Below, in pieces: positions 23,534-32,487 of a stretch of 37,031 bases of DNA. Below the pieces are notes generated by a model, which made no database searches, was not told where the DNA came from, and saw nothing but the letters and a program-made list of their open reading frames with translations. The stretch is taken from assembly GCA_045046905.1 (NCBI GenBank), contig JASFYU010000152.1, forward strand, positions 1 to 37,031, read 5' to 3'. Every line of letters starts with the position of its first letter. Position 1 is the stretch's first letter. Both the position numbers and the translations under genes were made by a program. The DNA comes from JASFYU01 sp045046905 (GTDB taxonomy: Bacteria > Bacteroidota > Bacteroidia > Flavobacteriales > Flavobacteriaceae).

Positions 23534-24703
23534 ATGGCACAACTTAAATGTTGTGTAATCATTCCCACCTATAATAATGACAAGACCTTGCGAAAGCTAC
23601 TGAATGGCGTTTTGGCGTACTCCTCAGATGTTATTATTATCAATGATGGCTCAACCGATACTACAACAGAACTGTTAGGAGACTATTCGAGCTTGACTCA
23701 AGTACATTTGGCTAAAAACCAAGGCAAGGGCAATGCCCTACGAATCGGGTTTAAAAAGGCCTTGGATCTAGGCTTCCATTTTGCCATTACTATAGATTCG
23801 GACGGGCAGCATTTTCCTGATGATATTCCGATTTTTATAAACGCCTTAAAAGAAGGTTCCGAGAAAAATATACTCCTTATCGGCGCCCGAAATATGGGTG
23901 ATTCCTCGGTTCCTAAAAAAAGTAGTTTTGGTAATAAATTTTCCAATTTCTGGTTCTGGTTCGAAACGGGAACCTGGTTAAAAGATACACAATGTGGATA
24001 TCGGTTATATCCGATTCAGGTCTTAAAAAATCTTACTTTTTACACCCCAAAATTCGAATTCGAAATTGAAGTCATTGTTCGAGCCGACTGGAATGGTACT
24101 CTGGTCGAAAACGTGCCCGTCAAAGTCTTGTACAATGCCTCTGAAAGGGTATCACATTTTAGGCCAGTACTAGATTTCACGCGGATCAGTATTCTAAATA
24201 CCGGGTTAGTCATTATCGCCCTCTTCTATATAAAACCCAGAGACCTGTTCCGAAAGTTCAAAAAAAAAGGATTTAAGCGCTTTTTTTATGAGGATTTTTT
24301 GCACAATAACGATTCTCCAAGAAAAAAGGCACTTTCTATAGCTTTGGGAATCCTCATTGGTTTATCTCCCCTATGGGGCTTTCATACGGTAGTGGTTATT
24401 TTCTTGGCTATTCTGTTTAAATTGAACAAGGTAATCGCCTTTGCTTTTTCTAATATTAGTTTCCCCCCTTTTATTCCTTTTGTGCTCTATGCCAGTTCAA
24501 AGGTTGGACAATTGGTTACTGGGCAGCACTATTCCTATACTATCGAAGAAATGACCACCAATTTCGAAGTTCTTGATCATCTAGAGAACTATATTGTCGG
24601 TAGTCTTGTTCTCTCTACGACTTCAGCCCTTGTTTTGGGCCTTTTGGCCTATGTTTTTTTATCGGTCTTTGAGAGAAAAAAAATAACCATCAACAATGGG
24701 TAA
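23534..24703 (+). CDS. GT2 glycosyltransferase fused to DUF2062 membrane domain
   Basis: The 389-aa product has a GT-A domain (about 1-215) with IPTYNNDKTL at the start, INDGSTD, and the metal-binding D88-S-D90 in DSDGQH. The CGYRLYP motif seen in dolichol-phosphate-mannose-synthase-like enzymes follows. A membrane segment follows near 225-240, and the C-terminus is a DUF2062 domain with several membrane segments (about 265-385). ATG 23534 fits the domain start; GTG 23501 would add 11 residues. It overlaps the MMPL gene by 8 bp. It probably adds a sugar to a lipid-linked acceptor at the inner membrane. Whether the pigment itself is glycosylated cannot be said. Confidence 0.88.
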   Translation: MAQLKCCVIIPTYNNDKTLRKLLNGVLAYSSDVIIINDGSTDTTTELLGDYSSLTQVHLAKNQGKGNALRIGFKKALDLGFHFAITIDSDGQHFPDDIPIFINALKEGSEKNILLIGARNMGDSSVPKKSSFGNKFSNFWFWFETGTWLKDTQCGYRLYPIQVLKNLTFYTPKFEFEIEVIVRADWNGTLVENVPVKVLYNASERVSHFRPVLDFTRISILNTGLVIIALFYIKPRDLFRKFKKKGFKRFFYEDFLHNNDSPRKKALSIALGILIGLSPLWGFHTVVVIFLAILFKLNKVIAFAFSNISFPPFIPFVLYASSKVGQLVTGQHYSYTIEEMTTNFEVLDHLENYIVGSLVLSTTSALVLGLLAYVFLSVFERKKITINNG

Positions 24704-27700
24704 GTTTTTCTTTGGTACATATCAGCTGATTTCAAAAAATAGGGTATGGAGCGCAGTTGGCCTATTACTAATACTATTGGGATTGATTGCCGTTGTTTCT
24801 AAAATCCAGTTTGAAGAAGACATTACCAAACTTATTCCTGTACAATCCGAAAACAAAGATTTTGAAAAGGTACTTCGGACCGTAAATTTCACTGATAAGG
24901 TTATCGTAAACATACAACGCCAACCGAAAGGTTCAGTCGATAATCTGACGGCATTCGCCTCCCGATTTTTAGATAGCATCAATAGCAGCGCCAAAGACTA
25001 TATCAAAAATATTCAAGGCAAGGTGGCCGATGATGAGGTGCTAAAAACGCTGGATTTCGTCTATGACAACCTCCCTCTTTTCTTAGATGCCTCAGATTAT
25101 ACGGCCATTCGAAATAAAATTTCAAAAGACAGCATTGCCGCGATAACAAGAGAAAACTATAAAATCTTAATTTCGCCAGCAGGAATAGTTGCTAAAAAAA
25201 CGATTGTAAAAGACCCTTTGGGACTCTCTTTTATCACCCTCAAAAAATTACGGCAATCAGGCATTGCCGATGGCTTCAAGCTCAAAGACGGCTTTCTACT
25301 GAGCGAGGACGAACAGCATATACTATTATTTTTGACCACGGAATACGCTGCTAACGACACCGACAAAAATGAGGCATTCGTCAAAGAACTTTACCGCTTA
25401 CAGAATAGTTTGAATACCACTTTTGACCATAGGGTTCAAGTTGAATATTTTGGCGCGGCACTAGTCGCCGTCGCCAATGCGCGACAAATCAAAAAAGACA
25501 TCCAGTTTACGGCAGGCATTGCAGTAATCGTTTTGTTTATCATCCTGATATTCTTTTACAAAAAGCTGACCCTTCCCCTAATCTTATTCTTACCGACACT
25601 ATTCGGCGGCCTGTTATCCATTGCTTTCCTATACCTCATCCGAACCAAAATATCGGCAATATCGTTGGGTATTGGTTCAGTGCTACTCGGAGTAACCCTG
25701 GATTATGCCCTGCATATCCTCACCCATATCCGTAACAATAATTCGATCAAAAGCTTGTACCGTGACGTTGCACCTTCCATTTTAATGAGCAGCCTTACTA
25801 CCGCTGCGGCATTTTTATGCCTATTGTTCCTCAAATCACAAGCACTACAAGATTTGGGTATCTTCGCCGCGGTAAGTGTTCTCGGGGCCTCGGTTTTTGC
25901 CCTGCTCTTTATTCCACAGGTCTATAGCACAACCGATAAAAAAGTAAGGAACAAGACTTTTTTGGATCGGCTTGCCACCCATGACTTTCATAAAAACAAA
26001 TGGGGAGTCGCTGTAGTCGTCATCTTGTTAATCACCAGTGTTTTTACCTACAACAAGGTGGTTTTCAATAAGGATATTGCCAAATTAAATTTTGAACCGT
26101 CACACCTGAGTGAGGCTCGCGAACGATTGGATGCCCTCACGAACATCAATTCAAAATCTATGTATTTGGCAACCTATGGCACTACCGCGGAAAAGGTACT
26201 CCAAGCCAATGACCGCCTTTATCAAAAGCTCTTGCAGCTCAAAAAAGAAAATAAAATTTTAGGATTCAGTTCCGTGGGTGCCTTGGTACATTCAGAAAAG
26301 GTACAACAAGAAAAAATTGCATTATGGGAAAATTTTTGGGATGATAATACCCTGCGTTCATTACAAAGAAATCTGATTGAAAGTAGCGGTGAACTAGGGT
26401 TTAAGCCTAGTGCTTTTAACCAATTCTATTCCCTTTTGAATTCCAAATTCAAGCCCCTTAAAAATGAGGATTACAAGGCAATAAATGCTTTTACGATCGA
26501 TGACTATATCGCCACTGAAGATGGTTTTACGACCATAACCACTTTGGTAAAAGTTGATTCGGCCCATACTCGAATTTTACACGACAGCTTTTACAATGAG
26601 GACCAGACCCTACTCATTGATCGAAAAGGAATGAACGAGGCCTTCCTCGGCAATCTTAAAACCGATTTCAACCGCCTAGTCGGATATTCCGTTCTTGTTG
26701 TTTTACTGATTTTATCACTCTTCTTTAGGAGTCTTTCACTCACTCTGGTAACCAGCGTTCCCATATTCCTGACCTGGTTTTTGACCATTGGCATTATGGG
26801 GCTATTGCATATTGAATTCAATATTTTCAACATCATTATTTCTACTTTTATATTTGGGCTGGGGGTCGATTATTGTATTTTCATCACCAACGGCTTACTT
26901 ACTGAATATCGAACTGGGGAGAAAACCTTGCCAACCCATAAGACTTCGATACTGTTATCGGTAATCACCACGGTCTTAGGCGTGGGCGTATTGATTTTCG
27001 CCAAGCACCCCGCGCTGTATACCATCTCTGTGGTCTCATTGATCGGCATACTTTCTGCGGCCTTTGTTGCCTTTACCATACAACCCCTGCTGTTTCGATT
27101 GTTTATCGGAAGTAGGAACAAACGGCCCATTACACTTCGATATTTTATACATTCGGTACTATCTTTTGGATATTTTGGTCTTGGCGGCCTATTGCTTTCA
27201 CTATATGCCACAATCGTATTAAAGCTATTTCCAAAGAGCCAAAGAGAAGTACATCTTGGCTTTCATAAAATGGTTTCCCTTTTGATGAAGTCAGTTTTGT
27301 ACAGCAATCGCTTTGTACAGAAAAAAGTCATCAACGAAGGGAAGGAAACTTTTGAAAAACCGGTGATCATAATTGCCAACCACACCTCGTTTTTAGACAT
27401 TTTGGCTATCGGTATGCTACATCCGAAAATCATATATCTGGTAAATGACTGGGTATATAATTCTCCTATTTTTGGAAGCGCGGCAAAACTGGCAGGAGCG
27501 TTCCCCGTATCTGGTGGGGTACAGAACAGTGAAGCATACCTAAAGAAGAAAATAAGCCAAGGGTTTTCGCTTATCGCGTTTCCTGAGGGCACTCGCTCAG
27601 AAACCAACAAAATAAGGAGGTTCCACAAAGGGGCATTCTATCTTGCCGAAGAACTTGGGCTCGATATTCTCCCCGTACTTATCCACGGAAATTCTGAAGT

Positions 27701-28397
27701 ACTACCAAAGGGGTCTTTTATTATTAAAGATGGCAGTATCACACTAAAAATACTCGATAGAATTTCATCGAAAGATATTGGTTACGGATCAGACTCTCGG
27801 GAACGGACAAAAAAGATAGGGGCTCATTTTAGAAAGAAATTTCAAAAATTCAGAAATGAAATAGAGCATGAAACCTATTTTCACCCATTGGTCCTTGAAG
27901 ATTTCAGATATAAAGGAAATGCTATTTATGCCGCCGTTCGCGAAGATTTAAAAGAGAATAAGACCACCTATAAAACCCTATTGGACCTCATTGACAAAAA
28001 AGCCAAGATTATTCATCTATCAAAAGATTACGGGCAACTCGATTTTCTTCTCGCCTTGGATTCCACCGATAGAAAAATAATGAGTTTTATGACCAACGAA
28101 ACTGCTAGCGGTATTTTCAAGAACAGTTATATTACGCACAAGTATCCAAAACTAGAAGCGATCAATACCCTTGAAAAGGTGCTGAAGCAAACCGCCGAGG
28201 TTTTAATTATCAATTTAGATGCTATAGATTTAAGGCAGTTGGAGAATAAAATTAAGAATGAAATTATTATATTAATACTATTAAAGGCGGGCAGAGACCT
28301 GAATATTGAAAATATGGACACGTATGGTTTCACAAACCAGCTGCAAAATGATCGTTTTATTATTCTAAAAAAGGGTTCGAATGAAGGAACATTATGA
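24696..28397 (+). CDS. MMPL-family exporter fused to PlsC acyltransferase and a degenerate methyltransferase-like domain
   Basis: The 1233-aa product has three parts. Residues about 1-860 form an MMPL/RND exporter with two repeats, each one membrane helix, a large periplasmic loop and a five- to six-helix bundle. Residues about 870-1075 form a PlsC-type acyltransferase with NH896TSFLD901 and F962PEGTR967, both motifs intact. Residues about 1080-1233 resemble a class I SAM methyltransferase (IIHLSKDYGQLDFLLALDS, from 1105), but the glycine-rich SAM loop is lost, so this part is probably inactive. I recall a trifunctional architecture of this kind in Bacteroidota pigment clusters. The join suggests acylation coupled to export at the inner membrane. 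It overlaps the oxidoreductase gene by 17 bp. Confidence 0.9.
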   Translation: MGKFFFGTYQLISKNRVWSAVGLLLILLGLIAVVSKIQFEEDITKLIPVQSENKDFEKVLRTVNFTDKVIVNIQRQPKGSVDNLTAFASRFLDSINSSAKDYIKNIQGKVADDEVLKTLDFVYDNLPLFLDASDYTAIRNKISKDSIAAITRENYKILISPAGIVAKKTIVKDPLGLSFITLKKLRQSGIADGFKLKDGFLLSEDEQHILLFLTTEYAANDTDKNEAFVKELYRLQNSLNTTFDHRVQVEYFGAALVAVANARQIKKDIQFTAGIAVIVLFIILIFFYKKLTLPLILFLPTLFGGLLSIAFLYLIRTKISAISLGIGSVLLGVTLDYALHILTHIRNNNSIKSLYRDVAPSILMSSLTTAAAFLCLLFLKSQALQDLGIFAAVSVLGASVFALLFIPQVYSTTDKKVRNKTFLDRLATHDFHKNKWGVAVVVILLITSVFTYNKVVFNKDIAKLNFEPSHLSEARERLDALTNINSKSMYLATYGTTAEKVLQANDRLYQKLLQLKKENKILGFSSVGALVHSEKVQQEKIALWENFWDDNTLRSLQRNLIESSGELGFKPSAFNQFYSLLNSKFKPLKNEDYKAINAFTIDDYIATEDGFTTITTLVKVDSAHTRILHDSFYNEDQTLLIDRKGMNEAFLGNLKTDFNRLVGYSVLVVLLILSLFFRSLSLTLVTSVPIFLTWFLTIGIMGLLHIEFNIFNIIISTFIFGLGVDYCIFITNGLLTEYRTGEKTLPTHKTSILLSVITTVLGVGVLIFAKHPALYTISVVSLIGILSAAFVAFTIQPLLFRLFIGSRNKRPITLRYFIHSVLSFGYFGLGGLLLSLYATIVLKLFPKSQREVHLGFHKMVSLLMKSVLYSNRFVQKKVINEGKETFEKPVIIIANHTSFLDILAIGMLHPKIIYLVNDWVYNSPIFGSAAKLAGAFPVSGGVQNSEAYLKKKISQGFSLIAFPEGTRSETNKIRRFHKGAFYLAEELGLDILPVLIHGNSEVLPKGSFIIKDGSITLKILDRISSKDIGYGSDSRERTKKIGAHFRKKFQKFRNEIEHETYFHPLVLEDFRYKGNAIYAAVREDLKENKTTYKTLLDLIDKKAKIIHLSKDYGQLDFLLALDSTDRKIMSFMTNETASGIFKNSYITHKYPKLEAINTLEKVLKQTAEVLIINLDAIDLRQLENKIKNEIIILILLKAGRDLNIENMDTYGFTNQLQNDRFIILKKGSNEGTL

Positions 28398-29934
28398 TGT
28401 AGTGGTAGTCGGAAGTGGCCTTGGAGGCTTGGTTTCTGCCATAATCTTGGCGAAAGAAGGCCGTACTGTCTGTGTTCTGGAAAAAAACAATCAGTACGGC
28501 GGAAACTTACAGACATTTTCACGTGAAAAAACCTTATTCGATACAGGCGTGCATTATATCGGCGGTCTTTCCGAAGGCCAAAATCTGTATCGTTATTTTA
28601 AATATCTCGGCATTTATGATGGGCTTCACCTAAAAAAGCTCGACGAAGACGGCTTTGATATTATTACATTTGATGATGATGCGACCGAATATCGATATGC
28701 CCAAGGTTACGAGAGTTTTGAAAGAAGTCTGATTTCTCAATTTCCGGAAGAGGAAGAGGGCATAAAAAAATACTGCACCAAACTTCGTGAAACCTGTGAT
28801 AAGTTTCCGCTGTACAACCTAAAATTGGGAAAACCTTATTATGATGATGCCGAAATGTTCGAACTACCGGCAAGAGCATGTATAAATTCGTTCACCGATA
28901 ATAAAAAATTACAGGCCGTTCTGGCCGGCTCCAATTTGCTTTATGCGGGAGAAGGGAACAAAACACCTTTTTATGTACATGCCCTTTCAGTAAATTCATA
29001 TATACAAAGTGCATATCGCTGTGTAAACGGAGGCAGTCAAATCACAAAATTGCTCATTCGAAAATTGAAAGAATACGGTGGTGAGACCTACAAACACCAA
29101 GAGGTGATAAAGCTTGGTTACGTGGACAAAAAGATTACATCTGCATTTACACGAAATGGCAAAGAAGTAAAGGGAAATATTTTTATATCGAACATTGAAC
29201 CCAAGCTTACTTTAAAGTTGGTAGGTGAAGATAACTTCAGGAAATCGTACACCAAAAGAATTCAACAAATTGAGAGTACGGTATCGGCATTTAGCCTCCA
29301 TTTGGTGTTAAAACCAAAAACATTCAAGTACCTGAACCATAATTATTATCATTTTAAGAATCATACCCGTGTTTGGAACGCCCATGAATACACCCAAGAA
29401 AGCTGGCCTGAATCCTATATGATTTCGATGGGCGTCAAAAAAAACAGTGATGGGTGGACGGATCAGTTGACGGCCATCACCTACATGCACTATGATGAAG
29501 TAACGCCTTGGGAAAATACGTTCAATACCGTAACACACAAAAATGACCGCGGACAGACCTATGAAGAATTCAAAAGGGTAAAAGCTGAACAATTCTTATC
29601 GGAAATAGAAAAGAAATTCCCAAACATTCAAGAGTGCATACAGTCGGTCTATACCTCCACGCCCTTATCATACCGCGATTATATCGGTTGCAATAAGGGT
29701 TCTATGTACGGCTATTCAAAAGATGTAGAAAACCCCTTAAAATCATTCATTTCGCCTAGATCAAAAATCAGTAACCTTTTCTTTACCGGACAAAGCTTGA
29801 ATATGCATGGTATTCTAGGCGTAACCATAAGCGGAGTGGTCACCTGTTCAGAAATATTGGGAAGAGAGTACTTATTAAAAAGTATCTGGGAAGCTAATGA
29901 AGAAGAGGATACCAACGAAAAAATAACGGTGTAA
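28381..29934 (+). CDS. CrtI/phytoene desaturase-like FAD-dependent oxidoreductase
   Basis: The 517-aa product has the dinucleotide motif VVVGSGLGGLVSA (about 8-20) followed by LEKNNQYGGNLQTF, the signature of carotenoid isomerase/desaturase and retinol saturase enzymes. It ends with the FTGQSLNMHGILGVTISG motif typical of the C-terminal FAD contact. Family members oxidise, saturate or isomerise long conjugated polyenes. Here the substrate is probably the aryl polyene, so double-bond geometry or an extra desaturation are reasonable roles. It overlaps the MMPL fusion by 17 bp and shares a TAATG junction with the next gene. Confidence 0.9.
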   Translation: MKEHYDVVVVGSGLGGLVSAIILAKEGRTVCVLEKNNQYGGNLQTFSREKTLFDTGVHYIGGLSEGQNLYRYFKYLGIYDGLHLKKLDEDGFDIITFDDDATEYRYAQGYESFERSLISQFPEEEEGIKKYCTKLRETCDKFPLYNLKLGKPYYDDAEMFELPARACINSFTDNKKLQAVLAGSNLLYAGEGNKTPFYVHALSVNSYIQSAYRCVNGGSQITKLLIRKLKEYGGETYKHQEVIKLGYVDKKITSAFTRNGKEVKGNIFISNIEPKLTLKLVGEDNFRKSYTKRIQQIESTVSAFSLHLVLKPKTFKYLNHNYYHFKNHTRVWNAHEYTQESWPESYMISMGVKKNSDGWTDQLTAITYMHYDEVTPWENTFNTVTHKNDRGQTYEEFKRVKAEQFLSEIEKKFPNIQECIQSVYTSTPLSYRDYIGCNKGSMYGYSKDVENPLKSFISPRSKISNLFFTGQSLNMHGILGVTISGVVTCSEILGREYLLKSIWEANEEEDTNEKITV

Positions 29935-30800
29935 TGGAAAAAATAAGCACCATTCCGATTGAAAGAATACACGATATTTCTAAATCCGAATTTATTGAAA
30001 AATATTTAAAGCCACAACGTCCCGTGGTAATTGAGGGGCTGGCAAAAAACTGGCCTGCCTATACGAAATGGAACCTCAACTATATTCAGGAGCGAGCTGG
30101 CGATCAAATCGTACCGCTTTATGACAGCAAACCGACCAGGGGCAAACAGAATTCTGCCGCTCCGGTAACTGAAATGAAATTGTACGATTATTTAGAATTG
30201 CTTAAAAACGGGCCTACCGATCTCCGGATGTTTTTCTACAATATTCTCGATAGCATGCCCGAGCTTCTCAATGACTTCGAATACCCTGATATGGGCCTAA
30301 AATTCTTTAAACGCTTACCCGTTATGTTTTTTGGGGGTGAAGGTTCAAAAGTACTGACACATTACGATATGGACTTGGCCGATTTGATGCATTTTCATTT
30401 CCACGGTACCAAAAGCATTACCTTATTTTCTCCCGAACAGACGAAATACCTATATAAAGTTCCTTTTTCGGTGCATAATCTGGAAACTATCGATATGGAC
30501 AATCCTGATTTTGAAAAATATCCCGCCCTAAAAAAAGTAAGAGGCATACAGGCAGAATTAAAACATGGTGATGCGCTTTATATGCCTAGTGGCTATTGGC
30601 ATTATATCAAATATTTAGATGGTGGTTTTTCTATTACCCTTAGGGCTTTACCCACCAAACCCGGCAGATTAGTGAAGACCTTGTACAATGTGCTTTTCAT
30701 TCGGAATTTTGAGAACATAATGCGAAAAACAATGGGACAAAAGTGGGTAGACTATAAGGAAAGTCGCATGCTTGTAAAAACCAATAAACAGTATTGTTAG
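29934..30800 (+). CDS. JmjC/cupin_8 Fe(II)/2-oxoglutarate-dependent oxygenase-like protein
   Basis: The 288-aa product fits the cupin_8 (factor-inhibiting-HIF-like) family. It has RPVVIEGLAKNWPAYTKW near residue 30, the metal motif H143-Y-D145 in LTHYDMD, and the distal H223 in GYWHYIKY. The three metal ligands are present, so the enzyme can be active. Family members hydroxylate proteins or small molecules. The target here may be a pigment intermediate; protein targets such as a carrier protein cannot be excluded. It joins the oxidoreductase gene by a one-base overlap and is 4 bp from the C45-like gene. Confidence 0.87.
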   Translation: MEKISTIPIERIHDISKSEFIEKYLKPQRPVVIEGLAKNWPAYTKWNLNYIQERAGDQIVPLYDSKPTRGKQNSAAPVTEMKLYDYLELLKNGPTDLRMFFYNILDSMPELLNDFEYPDMGLKFFKRLPVMFFGGEGSKVLTHYDMDLADLMHFHFHGTKSITLFSPEQTKYLYKVPFSVHNLETIDMDNPDFEKYPALKKVRGIQAELKHGDALYMPSGYWHYIKYLDGGFSITLRALPTKPGRLVKTLYNVLFIRNFENIMRKTMGQKWVDYKESRMLVKTNKQYC

Positions 30801-30804
30801 ATAG

Positions 30805-32487
30805 ATGCGAAAAGTAACTTTAATAAAAAATCTTTCATTTTTCCTACCCTTGGTATTTCTATTGGTATCCTGTGGTATCTCCAAATCTCTGAAAGATGTT
30901 CCCGATATCGGAAAATATGAGGCAAAGACACCAGAACGCATACAAATCTCCGATTCTACCTATAGGTCGGATAATGGCAGCCTTGCCAAAAACAAACAAG
31001 GGCTATGGGAATTATATGTGGAAGGAAACCCGTTGGAATTGGGCCTAACCACTGGCAGTCTGACCCAAGAACTTTTTCATAAACAAGAAGATGCCTTACT
31101 CTCAAAAGTCAATGACCTAGTACCCTCAAAAACGAAACAATATCTATTGCGAAAATTTTTGGCCTGGTTCAACAGAAAAATGTACCTGAACATTAAAGAG
31201 GAATACAAAACGGAAATCTATGGGGTTTCACGATACGCGTCGAATGCCTATTCTCATATTGCTGAGGCGTACCTACGCGTACTGTATCTTCATGGCGCCC
31301 ATGATATTGGCCATGCCCTACAAGATTTGGCATTGGTGGGGTGCTCTTCTTTTGCGGCCTGGGGTGATAAAACAGAAGACGGAAAGCTTATTATCGCTCG
31401 TAATTTTGATTTTTATGCGGGTGACGATTTTGCGAAGGAGAAGATCATCGCCTTTGTAAACCCCGATAAGGGTTATAAATTTATGTCGGTCACCTGGGGC
31501 GGTATGATCGGCGTGGTTTCAGGAATGAATGATCAAGGGCTGACCGTAACCATAAACGCCGGAAAATCAAAATTTCCGCTTGTCGCAAAGACACCGATTT
31601 CACTTATCACCCGTGAAATATTACAATATGCATCAACCATTGAGGAGGCTGTTGCCATTGCAAAAAAAAGAGAGGTCTTTGTTTCTGAATCTATTTTTGT
31701 GGGTAGCGCCAAAGACAAAAAGGCCGCCATTATTGAAGTTTCTCCAAAGAATTTTGGCATTTATGCGGTTCAAAATTCTAACCAACTGATTTGTTCCAAC
31801 CATTTTCAAAGCGCAGCCTACGCTCAGGATAAAAAAAATCAAGAACATATTGTAAATAGTCATTCTAAATATCGCTTTGACCGTATGCTAGAATTATTAG
31901 ACGAGAACCCCAAGGTGACTCCTAAAATTGCCGTCGACATCCTTCGGAACAAAGAAGGTTTAAATGAAAAAAAAATAGGTCTTGGCAATGAAAAAGCACT
32001 GAACCAATTATTGGCCCACCACGGTATTGTTTTTAAACCCGAGGAACTTTTGGTCTGGGTATCCTCTAATCCATATCAATTGGGTGAATTTGTAGCCTAC
32101 GATTTGAATGAAGTTTTCAAGGATAATAAGAGCATTGATTCTAAAACATCATTCTCTCGAACTAGTCTGAACATCGCCGAAGATCCCTTTGTACATTCCG
32201 AGGCCTATCAAACGTATAAAAAATATCGGACTCTTGAAAACAAGGTACTTTCGGCCATTGCTTCCGATGCCCATTTGAATCAGGAAGTACTTGCTGAATT
32301 TCAACAAAGTAATCCCGAGTTTTGGGAAGTACACTATCTGATCGGCCTATACAATTATAAGTGGGGATATGATACCGTGGCTTTAAAAGCCTTTTTACTG
32401 GCCGAGACCAAAGAAGTTACTACCCTCCCCGATAGGGAAAATGTAGCGCAGTATATTCGCAAGCTAAAACATAGATTGAACCAATGA
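30805..32487 (+). CDS. C45-family Ntn acyltransferase/hydrolase-like lipoprotein
   Basis: The 560-aa product has a lipoprotein signal with lipobox LLVSC (C23), so it should sit in the membrane facing the periplasm or cell surface. The later part belongs to the C45/penicillin acyltransferase-like Ntn family. C180 in ALVGCSSFAAWGD is the expected nucleophile after self-cleavage at G179/C180, and ARNFDFY follows as in choloylglycine-hydrolase-like enzymes. Self-cleavage would leave a lipid-anchored N-terminal chain of about 157 residues and a catalytic chain. A role in forming or breaking an ester or amide of the pigment outside the cytoplasm is inferred. It overlaps the ligase gene by 4 bp (ATGA). 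Confidence 0.87.
   Translation: MRKVTLIKNLSFFLPLVFLLVSCGISKSLKDVPDIGKYEAKTPERIQISDSTYRSDNGSLAKNKQGLWELYVEGNPLELGLTTGSLTQELFHKQEDALLSKVNDLVPSKTKQYLLRKFLAWFNRKMYLNIKEEYKTEIYGVSRYASNAYSHIAEAYLRVLYLHGAHDIGHALQDLALVGCSSFAAWGDKTEDGKLIIARNFDFYAGDDFAKEKIIAFVNPDKGYKFMSVTWGGMIGVVSGMNDQGLTVTINAGKSKFPLVAKTPISLITREILQYASTIEEAVAIAKKREVFVSESIFVGSAKDKKAAIIEVSPKNFGIYAVQNSNQLICSNHFQSAAYAQDKKNQEHIVNSHSKYRFDRMLELLDENPKVTPKIAVDILRNKEGLNEKKIGLGNEKALNQLLAHHGIVFKPEELLVWVSSNPYQLGEFVAYDLNEVFKDNKSIDSKTSFSRTSLNIAEDPFVHSEAYQTYKKYRTLENKVLSAIASDAHLNQEVLAEFQQSNPEFWEVHYLIGLYNYKWGYDTVALKAFLLAETKEVTTLPDRENVAQYIRKLKHRLNQ

Noticed and set aside
28127..28522. Open frame of 131 codons opposite the MMPL/CrtI-like junction
   Set aside because: Antisense across two real genes, with no family motif.
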